From: Siderastrea radians
Taxonomy: Eukaryota; Cnidaria; Anthozoa; Scleractinia; Rhizangiidae
Direction of reading: 5' to 3'
Length of the DNA: 64,000 bases
Assembly (NCBI GenBank): GCA_964017195.1
Contig: OZ024898.1
Coordinates: 7,939,294-8,003,293 of the forward strand
The notes beneath the pieces are model-generated. The model saw only the letters and a list, made by a program, of their open reading frames with translations. It did no database searches and was not told the DNA's origin. Both the position numbers and the translations under genes were made by a program. Shown piece by piece: positions 21,779 through 33,690 of this stretch (position 1 is its first letter; every line of letters starts with the position of its first letter).

Positions 21779-24700
21779 ATGGAATTTCATCGACATTTAT
21801 CAGATCGTTCTCCAAATCGTTTGAAAATTAGTTGTTGGAACGTAAACGGTCTGAGTAAGAATTCAGTTTTTGATAACAAATTACAAAATTATGATTTTCT
21901 TCATCAATTTCATGATAGTGAAGTCTTAATTATGTCGGAAATCTGGGGTTCAGAGTTGAATGAAATACCTGGCTTTGATATCATTGCCCTAAGCCCTCCT
22001 AGAAAACTCAACACCAAGAGATCTGGTAGATCCTCTGGTGGTGTTTTAGTGGCTGTAAAAAGACCCCTTACACAATATTTTTCACTCATAAAACAGACAT
22101 CAAATTATATTTGGATAAAAATAGATAAAAATATTCTTCAGTTAGATAAAGATATTCTATTATGTTCATGTTATATTCCACCAAATCATTCACCCTATTT
22201 CGACCCAGATATTTTTCCAAATTTAGAAAATGATATTAACTTTTTTAAACGAGATTATTTTGTAGTTTTGGCAGGTGATTTTAATGCCCGCACGGGTGTA
22301 GAACATGATTTTATAAATTACGACAGTTGCAATCTTGCGCCAGGGGGTATTTCTCCCCCAACCACAAAAATAGCGCCCAGGAAAAGTTTTGATACACACG
22401 TTAACGATCTAGGAAAACAGCTACTTGAAATGTGTAAATCCTTAGATTTACGAATCCTGAATGGTAGATGCAAAGGCGACTCGCTTGGACAAATAACTTT
22501 CCATGGAAACCAAGGCTCAAGTACGGTTGATTATATTATTGCCAGTCATGAAATTCTGTATCTTTTCGAAACTTTAGTAATCCGTCAGCCAACACCATTT
22601 TCAGATCATTGCCAATTAATCACATGGATAAAAACTGACTCGTCATTATTAACAAGTGATGAGGAAATTCTTGAAGATGACTTCCTCAGTCTTCCAAGAC
22701 AGTTTAAATGGTCCACAGACTCTAAGGACTCTTTTATTTCTGCACTAAATTCCGCTGAGATAAATATATATTATTTGCCGGCCGGGAGGTCCGTATTGAG
22801 AAAAACTGTGCCAGAGGTCTTGAGTACGGCCCGAGGCCGCAGGCCGAGGGCCGTGCTCAAGACCGAGGGCACAGTTTTTCTCAATACGGACCGACCAAGG
22901 CCGGCAAATAATATTTTTATTTTTTTCTTGTTGTTTTTCAAAAGTTAAACGTGTCTTGTTGTTTTCGGAAAGCAACGTTTTGCAAGCGCGCGTAAAATGA
23001 ACCATGAAACGAAGCCGTTTGTGACACCAGAGCAACAAAATACGCTTTTTTACTCTGTTAAAACTCAGAAATCACAGGAAGCAATATAACTAAAAGAAAC
23101 CCCTTTATTTTCCCAAATTTCGATACATGTAGCTAACTCCCCGCGGCCCGTTCCGTTGACCGCGGTCAAGATCGGAAAATTCCGCCCGCTCCCGGAACCA
23201 ATCAGATTGCAGGATTTGGTTCATCTTGCCCGCTCACGCGCTGAGAAAAAAATAAAGCAACTTATTCATGATTTTGAACTTTTAAATTTTGAGCATGTAG
23301 GGGATATCAACATCCTCGTTGAGAAATTTGTGAATATATTAGAAACTGCTGCAAAGCAATTGTTAAAAATTGTAAAACAGAACAAAAAATCAAAACGTAA
23401 CTCCCAAATTTGGTTTGATAACGAGTGTAACCGCGCCAGGAAAAATTTACATCGCCTTTCCCATAGAACGCATAAAAATCCTTTGGATGAACAAACCCGA
23501 CTCGACTATCTCTCATCAAGAAGCCAATACAAACAGTTATTACGAAAGAAAAAACTCCAACACCGAGATAATAAAATTGATGAACTAATTAAAACTAGAG
23601 ATCCACTGAATTTTTGGACCAATCTGAAATCTCTTTCGAATCAAAAACAGACCTCACTTGACTCAACTATTCCTATGCGCAAACTGTATAATCACTTTCA
23701 GCAATTACATTCAACACCAAATGCAAATCTACTCAAGAAACAAGAGGAAATAATCAAAAAGTTAGAACACAAAAAAACAATACTATCGCAGCTTAATAAC
23801 CTTGATAAACCTTTCTCTGAGAAAGAAGTTAAACAATCAATCAAAATGCTTAAAAATAAGAAAGCAGCTGGTCTTGATCGAATAAGGAACGAAATGTTGA
23901 AAAGCGGAGCTCATTATTTGACAACTTCTTTAAAAAATTATTCAATTTCATACTTAGCAAAGGAACTTATCCAGATTCACGGTCTACTGGGCTTATAACT
24001 CCTATCTTCAAATCAGGGAATAAATCTGATCCCTCAAATTATAGAGGCATTTGTGTCACTAGTTGCTTAGGCAAATTATTTTCCGTTGTCTTAAATAATA
24101 GATTACTTACCTACCTCCAAGACCACAATTTAATACACCCCTCTCAAATTGGTTTCCTCAAAGGTTTCCGAACATCAGATCACATCTTCTCGCTAAGGAC
24201 ACTTATTGATAAATACGTGACTAATGCAAACAAGGGAAAATTATTCTGCTGCTTTGTAGATTTTCAAAAAGCCTTTGATTCTATTTGGCATGATGGTTTG
24301 CTACACAAATTATTGTCCAAAAACATAGGTGGACAGTTTTATCATTTAATTTCTGATATGTACTCAAAGACTAAATGTGCTGTCAAAAATGGTAACAAGA
24401 GAAGTTCCTTCTTCGATTACAACAGAGGTGTGCGACAAGGGTGTATCCTTTCCCCTTTATTGTTCAATTTATATCTAGATGAATTTCCACATTTGCTAGA
24501 AAAAATTGCTAGAATCTTCACGTGACACAGATTCAATTACTTTACCAAATGGACTCCCTGTTAACTGTTTATTCTATGCAGATGATCTAATAATGATATC
24601 AAGAAGTGCCGCTGGTCTTCAAAAGCAAGAAATGGTTACTAAAAATTAATCTTAAAAAGACCAAAACATTAATTTTCCAAAAACAAAACCGAAAATCAAC

Positions 24701-25815
24701 ACGTGATAAGTTCTCTTTCTTTTTAAATGGAATTCCAATTGATAAAGCCTCACAATACAGTTATCTTGGCATTACCTTCAACACAAATGGAAGTTTTGCT
24801 AATTCCAAAAAAGTTCTGGTCGAAAAAGCCAGAAGATCGATATTTGCTTCGAAACGTTATCTTGACTTTAATAAACTACCCATCAAAACGTGTAATAAAC
24901 TATTTGATACTTTATTTCTTCCCATCCTTTTATACGGTTCCGAAATTTGGGGAGCTTACGATAGTATCAACTTCAAAAAATGGGAAAAAGACCCAGTAGA
25001 AAGACAACATACACAATTCTACAAATGCTTTCTTGGCCTTAATAGAAGAGCACCTAATGTGGTAGCCCGCAATGAAACTGGACGACTCCCTCTTAAGTTG
25101 AATATCTTATTAAGAATAATTAAATTTTGGATACATCTTGAATCTCTCCCAGAAAACAGTATTGCCAAACAATGCTTAATCATTTCCAATCAATTGGCAA
25201 ATGAAACAAAACCCTCTTTCATGTTAACAGTTAATGAAATTATTCATAATTATCTAGACATTCAAAAACAATCGCATAGCAAAACAATTCAAAATAATAA
25301 TAATATACCAACAATCAAACATAATTTACAAAAAATAAAATGCCACATCACAACCAGTTTAAAAAGACACCAACTGGAGTTAATCCGCTCTAATAAGAAG
25401 TTATGCTTCTACTCTATATTTAAAACAGATGTTAGTAGATCTGATTATTTAGAACAAGTGAAGAATCAAAAGCATAGACGAGCTGTAGCTAAACTACGAT
25501 CAGGCAATCAGTCTTCGAATCGAATCTGGGCGACATTGTATACCTAAACTACCCGAATCTCTTAGGATTTGTCAATATTGTCACTCTAATCAAATAGAGG
25601 ATGAAATCCATTTCTTATTTCATTGTGATCGCTATAGAACTATTAGGCAACAAATAACAAGTGATATTGTACTTAAATATCCATTAGTTAATGTTCTGAA
25701 CGATACTGATAAAATTATTTTCTTGTTTAATAATGTTGATTCTTTCATCTGTAAGAAACTAGGTTATTATATCTATGAAGCATTACGTATAAGAGAAACT
25801 TGTAATCCTATTTAG
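21779..25815 (+). pseudogene. LINE ORF2: endonuclease plus reverse transcriptase, broken
   Basis: Starts at ATG 21,779. The APE-type endonuclease shows SCWNVNGLSKN (about residue 18), the SEIWGSE catalytic-Glu region, LAGDFNARTG, and the terminal SDHCQL His motif near 22,610. The reverse transcriptase shows LITPIFKSGNKSDPSNYRGI (about 23,991), FVDFQKAFD (about 24,255), GVRQGCILSPLLFNLY (about 24,427) and the active-site FYADD (about 24,570). The C-terminus has a Cys/His knuckle, CQYCH...HFLFHCDRY (about 25,574-25,635). Damage: a 478 bp insertion at 22,761, frameshifts near 23,930 and 24,510, a frame change and apparent deletion near 24,620 just after the active site, and a frameshift near 25,510. 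Confidence 0.9.
22761..23238. mobile_element. 478 bp DNA transposon inserted in LINE ORF2, 8 bp TSD
   Basis: CGCTGAGA is repeated at 22,753-22,760 and 23,239-23,246. Removing the element and one repeat restores the ORF2 frame (Asn-Ser-Ala-Glu-Lys-Lys). The left third (about 22,770-22,915) is a near-perfect GC-rich hairpin with arms containing TTTGCCGGCC and GTCCGTATTGAG. The right part has no such symmetry. An 8 bp duplication fits hAT or P elements; the strongly asymmetric structure leaves the superfamily open. Confidence 0.75.
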
Positions 25816-25935
25816 TTTTTTTTTTGTTTTTTTGTTAGAGTATGTAAATCCTTATATTGTTATCCTAGGTAATACCATTTTATATGGGAATACCAATAAA
25901 TTGTTGTTGTTGTTGTTGTTGTTGTTGAACTGCAC

Positions 25936-25983
25936 GGCAAAATATAGTCTCCTACGCAGCGTAGGAGACTAGGCAAAATATAG
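25936..25983. mobile_element. 24 bp hairpin flanked by a 12 bp direct repeat
   Basis: GGCAAAATATAG occurs at 25,936-25,947 and 25,972-25,983 around a near-perfect palindrome containing CTCCTACGCAGCGTAGGAG. It lies just past the LINE tail. It could be a tiny MITE relic or an excision footprint with its target duplication. Confidence 0.55.
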
Positions 25984-25989
25984 ATGAAG

Positions 25990-26340
25990 TACAAAACTTC
26001 TCGGCTCTCTGGCGGCTTCGTTTTGTTCTGCATTGAAATAAAACTTTCGGCGAAAGTTGAAGGAGGTTTTCCGCGTCTCTGGCCGTCGAAATTTTTTCGA
26101 TGTGAGTTTCGAAAGTGGCTAAAAACAGCTTCCGCCGGCGTTGCTCATTTGAAATTATGCCCGATGCAAATGAGATGCAACCGACAGAAAACAGCCGACT
26201 AAAAAAGTATGTTTCTTATACAGAAAACTTCACGGCTCGCTGGGGGTTTCAATTTCGTTCGCATCGATCTCAAACTTTCGGTAAAAGTAGGAACAATTTT
26301 CCTGCGTCTTCGGCGTTATTATTTTTCTTTTATATGGGAT
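25990..26340. repeat. Two imperfect direct copies of about 110 bp
   Basis: 25,990-26,105 and 26,222-26,340 share the order AAAACTTC.CGGCTC.CTGG, a TTTCG-rich block, an AAACTTTCGG block, and a TTTTCC.GCGTCT block. Open frames cross the region but show no family motif. The copies are clearly diverged. Confidence 0.4.
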
Positions 26341-26460
26341 TTTTGGAGGCGAAGAAAATGTCCTCGGCGACTGCTACACGAAGGCGGGTTGAGCGGCCCA
26401 AAACACAGTCCGCAAAAGTATTTGACGGGCTTTTGATATCTGACAGGGTTGCTTGTTGAG

Positions 26461-29400
26461 ACTAAAACATTACTTACGACAGACATTTCAAACTCAGTGT
26501 TCATTTCTTCCTCGAGATGAGAGGCTGTAATTTTTCCCCTTGAGAGATCGCGGCCCATGTCCGGTCGAATCAAAATAAACAATGTGCAGTGCATCATGGT
26601 GAGTGTCAATGGGTCTTTCAGTATAGATCAGGTTCACACACTACACACAAGAGAAGCCCTAAGGGTAAAAAATCGTAAAGAGCGCGGTAAAGAACAGTGC
26701 GCTGGTGGCTGAATAGAGGCGTAATGTTTATTGTGTTCACAGCAAAGCCGGTCAAAATTAGGGAAAATCAGAGATGATCACCTCATATTTGTCTGCCTTC
26801 TATAAATAATAATTTGTCAATAAGAACATGAGTTGCACGTAAAGAAGGATAAAGAATCCTAAAGAAGAGAAACAGCAGTGCGTAAAGATTCGTAAACAGC
26901 GTTAAGGAGCCGTAAAGTGTTCACAGCAAGACCAGACAAATACAACGGGAAAATCGTGAATGAATGATGGAGAGAAAATTTTTCTCTTTCTCTATTTTCA
27001 CAAATAATAACTTGTAATTACACCTATCTTAATTTTTGCACTGTACGCATCTTTATTGCCCTTTACGCAGCCGTTACGCGTTCTGTGAATTCTGAATGCG
27101 TCGTTAATCTATGATCTCATGCTGTGACAGGATAAACTCGTCCTAACTCGACTTAAAAAGGAAATCGAATGTCCGTCTACTGAAACGAAACGGAAACAAA
27201 ACACAACGGAAATCTACAGACAGAAACGTGACGGAAACATAACATGGTATTTCCGTTCAGGAAACGTAACGGAAACGTGATAGGACCAGCGAAGAATTGG
27301 GTTTCACGTTTCCGCTGTACGGTAGCGAAGCCAAAACAAGGATTTTAAAGTTTCCGTCAGACTTTAGAAATACGGAATCGTAAAATTACGTCTTGTGCAA
27401 GTAGCTATGAAATATATTTACCGGCAAATTTGCAAATGTGACATGGACTAAATTCCACCATTTTGTATCTCGTGTACTAGTTCTTACTTGGTGAGGGATC
27501 ATGACACCAAGGGGACGCTTGAGAGAGGGATTACAAAGACTTGTAAACTGCAAACGAGCAAATGAATATACCCAACGTAAACTGGCGTAAATCGAACTCA
27601 TAACGCTTATCTTTACACGACTTTGACCACCTTTATGGTTGCTCTATCTGCCAATTTTTGTCCGACTGGGTTTTTAGAAGGATTTTGTTTTCATTCCAAG
27701 GGTATTGCTGAGTAAAAGATAAAGCTGTTTTCAAAACAGTTACTTTCCATCAGCTCTCATATGACCAGCACGTGAGTTGAGATGAGCGTGATGCAACAAT
27801 TGCAACAATATGCACTCAGTGTACTATAGTGGAGGGGGAAATATTTACGAAAATGACCGCGTGTGTTGTTTTGTCCTCAGAGTATGTCTTAAAAGTCGCA
27901 AATAAGCTAGAATAAGACTTCAACAGCGATTTTAACATAGGTCAAGAACGCAATGCGTGCATGTGTTTTTAAACTGTTACAGCGAGTTTTTTACGGTTAG
28001 CGGCCTAAAATTTTAGTGTTAGCTGCTATGCCGACCCCCCCCCCCCCCCCCATTTAGGCTCTCTTGAAAGCGTATCATAGCGCGCTCACCTTTTGACAAC
28101 ACTCATAGCATGCGTAAGCGTAGAGAACCGGTAAAAACCGGCATTTAGAATTCGTTCGTCCAAAATCACGGACGGCGGTAGATCAGAGAATCAGAAAGTT
28201 TTGCGCAAAGGTTACTTGTTCGCCCGCCGGAACATTGGGCGACCAACCTTCAAGGATACTTGAAGGGCCCGCCACGGACCAAAACAAGAACGAGAAGAAA
28301 CCCTATACTAAATTTGAAAACTATTACCAAATATGGTTTGACCCCCAACTAGAGAGACAAAAGCCGGAAGGTGCCGGACGCATTGAGCACCATTCGGGGT
28401 ATAGCCCCTTGGTAGGGTGGGGTGAGGCGTGTCCTGGCAACCGGAGTAAGAAAACGTTCCACTTTAAAAATCTGTATTTTCAAAGGTTTGTTTCGCGGCA
28501 AGAACACTGTATTTTACAGCAAATATTAGGTAATAATTAGCAAATAATTAGGTACTATGAATAGTTTGCTGCTACTCATTTTACTTTTAGCCAAAAATTA
28601 TTCAAATTCGTTTCAGTCGAAAAGCTAAATCAACCGACAAATTTGTAAAAACAATCACCGATGGTGGTTCTGTCTCTGCATACTTTTTACTATGCCAAAG
28701 TATAGTGGTCAGGGAGCCAAATATGTTTTTAGCGATAACAGCGCTATTTTAAGGTTTTATTTGCCGGGACTTTCCAGGTTTTTCAATAGTTACACTGTTA
28801 AAAGCGTGACCACACTTAAATACCTAGGGCAGCATCTTTCTTTCACCAATTTGGATGTCAGTTTTTGAGTGGAGGACTTCAAAACAACTTTTGATGGTAA
28901 GTGCATTAAAACAATGTTCTGTCATCCCCCCCCCCCCATAAAAAAAAGCGGTGTCATATTAAATCCCTATCTCCCCATAACGGTCACCGCTCCACAACGG
29001 CTACTCACCTCTCCCCCCAAGGTGGCCGTTGTAGAGAGGTTTGACTGTAATCATATGCTCAGCAAAAAAAAAAAAACAAGGTTAAATATTTTTAATAGAA
29101 CTTTATGCCTGATTCATTTTCGTTCTTTGGCAATTTCGTAAAAGGAACGAAAATGTTAAAGCCCTCGTCTGCGGCTCGCGTTCTCTCTACGTCATCTTGA
29201 TATCGAAACTGGCGTGCTACTATCTTTATCAGACATAGGGACTGAAGTTTTTTATCTTAATTCAAAAGTTTTTGTCATCTATTGGATTAAAAGAACAGAC
29301 GCTCCATTTAACCCTTTCACTCAAAGAGTCAGTTATAGAGGTGGTTCTAAATTTTGAGTCTGTGGATGAAATCCTATGGTGTGACCATTCAAATGAAACC

Positions 29401-30371
29401 TCGTCAGCAGTACTTTCACATGGTACTAATTATATCTGAGTATTTTACAAAATGAAATTTGGGATTTGTCTTGAATTTTGATTTTAAGGCGCACTCTTGG
29501 CAGTGAAAGGGTGAATTCTTAACAAATTTTGTCAACCTTGAAAAAAAATTCAAAATAAAAAAAATGTGCCATCAGACCTCAAATTGCAATAGAAACGTCA
29601 ATCACAAAGGGCGTACGATTTCATTATCTCAGTTTTCGTTACTTACAGGATCACGATACTAACCTGGTTCCTTTGAGGGTTAATTTCCCTTGGTTCCACT
29701 TGAGCTTTAAGAATCATCTCTGCACCGAACTATGACACAACAAAAGCAGAATTTTAGTTTATAATGGTTCTTTAAGGACAGCGTTAGAAACTGAATTATA
29801 GCCGTCGTAAAGTAATACATTGTCTGCTGATTAGCTGTTATGCTATAAACCTTATTTAGTGTCATGTTTCCGCTAAAATGTAATCAGTAAGTTTATCAAT
29901 TAGTTCCAACTCTTAACTTCATAAATTCGTTTGTTAGTATTTTTTCGTTCTATTCTTTTTTGTATTTTAAAAGTATTATTTGCATATAAAAATTTACAAA
30001 AATAATGACTTCTTGTAAAGTCAGTTCATGTAGTAGAAGCTGGCCTGCACTGGTTCGTGACACATTCGTGAAGATTGGAGTCATTGAGCTTACTGACTAA
30101 AGCTACAAAGAATTAATAAATTCACAAGTTTCAACGAGTTAAAAATTCCGACAGTTCAGAGATTTCCACTAAAAGCCACGGTTTCGATCTGATTCTAAGA
30201 TGTATCAAGGTAGCCTGCGTACAGACGTCTGCGATTCGATAGGTTCGAAAGCTGTTGTAAACCAACTTGCTTTTGATAAAATGTGGGCGTTTACTGTTAA
30301 ACTCAGTGAAGCGCTTTAAAGGGGTGTGTTTTGATACATGACCACAATTTTCTAATTTTTACATGGGTGGG
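26461..30371. other. Long stretch without a recognisable gene
   Basis: It contains clusters of CGTAAAG-type motifs (26,660-26,930), a cluster of GGAAACG/CGGAAAC motifs (about 27,180-27,280), and poly(C) runs at about 28,036-28,050 and 28,927-28,937. An open frame at 28,235-28,540 has no known motif. If the minus-strand Roc gene is intact, this is probably a long intron or downstream region, yet no COR or kinase exon was seen. Confidence 0.45.
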
Positions 30372-30379
30372 TTATTGAC

Positions 30380-30763
30380 CTGAATCATGAGATGATTTTA
30401 CCTTCTTAGGTTCTTGAACTCTTGAATCCAACTTTGTTTTTTCTTCCTGAAGTTCTTCGGCGACAATCCTTGCAAGATCATTTGCAAACTGAGAAACGCC
30501 TAGTTTCTCATCAGTGCGCTGCCAATTCTTGACGTTATCAACGTCAATTTCGAACTTTGATGGGTCCATCTCTATTCCGTCGGTGCTCTGCTCATTAGGA
30601 TCAAATGGCAAACCTAAGAAAGAATTCTTCAAACTTGTCTTTCCCGCTCTATCTTGGCCTATCAGCATGATTCGTGCACGGTAGAGCATGACTTTTCCCG
30701 TCTTCAAAGCATTTTTATAGGCGAGCCTTGCCTTCGGTCCTCGTGCTTTGATTTCAATTGGTA
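30380..30763 (-). CDS. Roc/Ras-like GTPase exon of a TPR-Roc gene
   Basis: A minus-strand exon from acceptor TTTCTATAG (exon base 30,763) to a donor-like CAG/GTCAAT (30,380), open throughout. It encodes a GTP-binding Roc (Ras-of-complex) N-terminus: beta strand RARIMLIG, then P-loop GQDRAGKTS, then the switch-region STDGIEMDP. A charged Glu/Lys linker follows. Only G1 and the start of G2 are here; the G3, G4 and COR regions must lie in later exons and were not found in the window. The entry phase (1) matches the exit phase of the upstream TPR exon. Proteins of this type are Roco-family signalling GTPases. Either the gene continues through a long intron or it is truncated. Confidence 0.7.
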
Positions 30764-31704
30764 CTATAGAAAAAAACGATAAATCTAATTACACGACGTA
30801 TATGAAAATGAAAATAGCGTCTCTTTAACGGGATTCTCCAAGGTAAGGGTGTTTCCAAAGCGACGTTTCGGCCAGTTTAACAGCTCTTCTTTTAGTGTTA
30901 AAATACCGAGCATAAAAATGGCGGCGATTCGAGCAAGAAGAAAAGGAAAGGCTTGGAGTAGTAAACGTACCTCACCTAAGAAGTGTGTCTTAGCAATTAA
31001 GAGGAGTGCGGGTCGACACTCGTTTCGTGTTGAATTCAAACGTGGTGAAAGGTGAAAGAGCTCATATCGAGTCGAATTATTGGACACAAAATTGATAGTG
31101 TTGAGGCCTCCAAAGAATTTCTCAATAACTGACGAGTACATCGAAAAAGACCATGAATACATTTTTGGTGACATTCGCAATAAAGTAAAGTTTAACAGAA
31201 CCATCGTTAAGACCTTGCCAGACAGTGTCTTCCTCCCCCCCCCTCCCCCGAGGGTATTTGGTGTGTTAGATAACCTGTGGGATGCTTTATACGATAAGGT
31301 TAACCTTGGATTTACCAAAAACTGAAATTTATCGAAAAGTGCGGAAATTGAAAATTTATCGTGATAGAAATGCGTAATATTATATTTGTACAGAAATAGC
31401 TGCTTTTTGTCACCAATGATTTTTTTTCACCAAAACAAAGTGAAAACACACTTTATCAATCTCACCAAACGTCGCCAAAATGTGTGTGAAAGAAATTAAC
31501 CAACAGCTACTGGGAAATGAAAAGCCTCGACAAAAAAGTCATGAAAAAATCGGAGCGACGGTTAAGAAAACTGTTTATAAATGTGCAGTGGCCTTCATGA
31601 ACGTGTTATTCTGCCTTGCAGTCAGAAGCTTAACTAATTCTGTCAATTAATACATCCCTTCCCCTCTCCCCTCCCCCCTCCCTCCTCCCCCCCTTTCCCC
31701 TCAC
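30764..31704 (-). other. Probable intron between TPR and Roc exons
   Basis: Bounded on the minus strand by donor CCAG/GTGAGG (31,705/31,704; an alternative CAG/GTAATA at 31,726 keeps the same phase) and acceptor TATAG/TACC. It contains a poly(C) run near 31,237. Open frames on both strands (30,849-31,055; 31,080-31,325) lack motifs. Confidence 0.55.
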
Positions 31705-32512
31705 CTGGAAAGCAAGCCTTATTACCTGAACTGTTACTCGGAAGTCCTCCTACGGCTGCATCTTGTTTCTCTTGCTTGTATTCTTTGTTCCCCGAGTCTG
31801 ACGGTTCTTTTCCCATCAATACCGGCCTTGCCTCTGCTTCTTTATCTCTCACTTCTTTGTCTAAACGTTCTGCTTGTTTGGCACACTGAACGCTTCGTTC
31901 TTGATCTCCAAGCCTGGCATAGGACTCGGCTAGAACACGGTACGCATTTGCCTCCTGTTCCTTATCTCCCACTTCCTTTGCAATGCTTATCGCTTGTGTG
32001 GCACACCTTATACTTTCTTCGTAGTCGTCAAGACTGTAATACGACCAGGCTAGAACACGGTACGCATATGCCTCCTGTTCCTTATCTCCCACTTCCTTTG
32101 CAATGCTTATCACTTGTGTGGCACACTTTATACTTTCTTCGTAGTCGTCAAGACTGTAATACGACCAGGCTAGAACACGGTACGCATATGCCTCCTGTTC
32201 CTTATCTCCCACTTCCTTTGCAATGCTTATCGCTTGTGTGGCACACTTTATACTTTCTTCGTAGTCGTCAAGACTGTAATACGACCAGGCTAGAACACGG
32301 TACGCATATGCCTCCTGTTCCTTATCTTCCACTTCCTTGGCAATGCTAATCGCTTGTGTAGCATATTTAACGCTTTTTTGATAGTCTCCACGACTAAGAT
32401 AAGATGTGGATTGGGAAAGGTAATATGACGCGCTTCTGTTTTCTTCGGCAATATTTAAACCTTCATCGTAATGTTCTTTGCTCTCTTTTCCATCCATAAC
32501 CTTTGCAGCCAT
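31705..32512 (-). CDS. TPR-repeat exon of a TPR-Roc gene
   Basis: Starts at ATG 32,512 and is open to a consensus donor at 31,705. It encodes about five tandem 40-residue tetratricopeptide repeats (residues about 28-227). Consensus positions are visible, for example AYRVLAWSYYSLDDYEESI then CATQAISIAKEV. TPRs form helical superhelices for protein binding. Here they would precede the GTPase exon, as in sensor/adaptor Roco proteins. Repeats 2-4 are almost identical at DNA level with a 120 bp period, so they were duplicated or homogenised recently. A Lys/Glu/Gly-rich linker ends the exon. The start is the first in-frame Met; an upstream exon cannot be excluded. Confidence 0.8.
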
Positions 32513-33690
32513 ATCCCTTCGCTCAAGTGAACTATCAAACAGCGAGAAAAAAAAACGTCGTGATTAAAATTTAACACAACCGTCATGATACAACAAACGT
32601 CATGATAAAAATGAATTTACGATGAATAAACGAAGCAGACTTCGAGGAATAGAATATCTTATACATATAGCGTCCTGCGTGACAAAAAGCATCCTGCATG
32701 ACATGCACTAGGTATGCTCATAACTACGCAGGTGCCCTGCGTGACACATGACATCCACCTTGGTTAAAAGGGATGGCCATTAGAAAAGTCAGTGGGCTGG
32801 TGGGGGGGGGGGGATGGGGGGGATTCCCAAGTTACATAATTTTTTTGGTTCTAATTTAAAGTACAGCAACTTTCTTAAGGTAAGATGTCATGTTTTTTTT
32901 TATGTTTTGCTACTGATGAGTTCGTCCATTCAAAAAGAATACAATTGAAGGGTAAGTAAAAGATAAAAAGGAACTTAGCATCTACAATGTACGACTTTTG
33001 TGATCCCGATTTATATTACTTTTTCATATAGATTTTAGATATGCTTTATCCTTATCTTTCTCCACCAAATATTTTTCGTAACTCGCAAAAGCGCAAGGGT
33101 CGCTCCCTTAGCTTGAGGAAGAAAAACCTTGTTCAAACTCCCATTTAATGCCTGTATATTATTTACTAAATAGAGGATGGTTTTTAGTTCTCGGTTAAGA
33201 AAACGAAGCACGCCTGAGGTTTACAAAATCGTCGAAGAAAAGTGGATGGACGTCGAGGTAAGCAGTTTTTTAGCCTCAAAAGTAAAACAACGGGAAGAAC
33301 TGGAAAATCACCTTCTCACAAGAAGTAGTAGTGACGGTGACTAGTGGTAAGTGCTGGTCACCGACGCTAAGGGGTTTGAACTGTTTCAGTATACCTCTAA
33401 TGAAAAAACCTTGTCAGGTTAAAAGCATAAACAATGAACTATACGACCCAATGGTTTTCTGGGAAGCGGAAAACCCTGCTTTGATTCTCAGACACCGTGC
33501 ACACCATAATGGTACAAACAAAATAAAACTGATAGATATACTCCAACAACTGTCCATGAATTCAAAAAAACCCTTGAATATCAATAAGCTCAACGGAGTA
33601 ACAAGCTTGCCGTGCTGTTTTCCCAGAATACCATTATGTCGCATCATTCATGGTTTATACTTTTTACTAGACAACGTTTTTTCGATCCGA
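32513..33690. other. No gene recognised
   Basis: AT-rich, possibly upstream sequence of the minus-strand TPR gene. It contains poly(G) around 32,802-32,821 and GCGTGACA-type short repeats near 32,670-32,750. No core promoter could be named with confidence. Confidence 0.45.

Larger units (their letters stand above)
18279..25927 (+). mobile_element. CR1/L2-type LINE, near full length, decayed and nested
   Basis: A two-ORF non-LTR retrotransposon on the plus strand. The 5' leader begins near 18,279. ORF1 carries a coiled coil and an SGNH esterase; ORF2 carries an APE endonuclease and reverse transcriptase. The 3' end has a (TTG)n tail (25,901-25,927) rather than poly(A), as seen in CR1/L2-group elements. 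Two DNA transposons sit inside it (19,804-20,835; 22,761-23,238). With frameshifts in both ORFs this copy is inactive. The clade call rests on ORF1 architecture and motif style; related Jockey-group clades are possible. No flanking target duplication was identified. Confidence 0.85.

Noticed and set aside
22745..23038. Minus-strand 97-codon frame across the ORF2 insertion
   Set aside because: It lies in the hairpin of a non-coding insertion and has no family resemblance.
31828..32349. Plus-strand 173-codon open frame with repeated Leu/Pro text
   Set aside because: It is the antisense shadow of the TPR exon; its repeats reflect the 120 bp TPR units.
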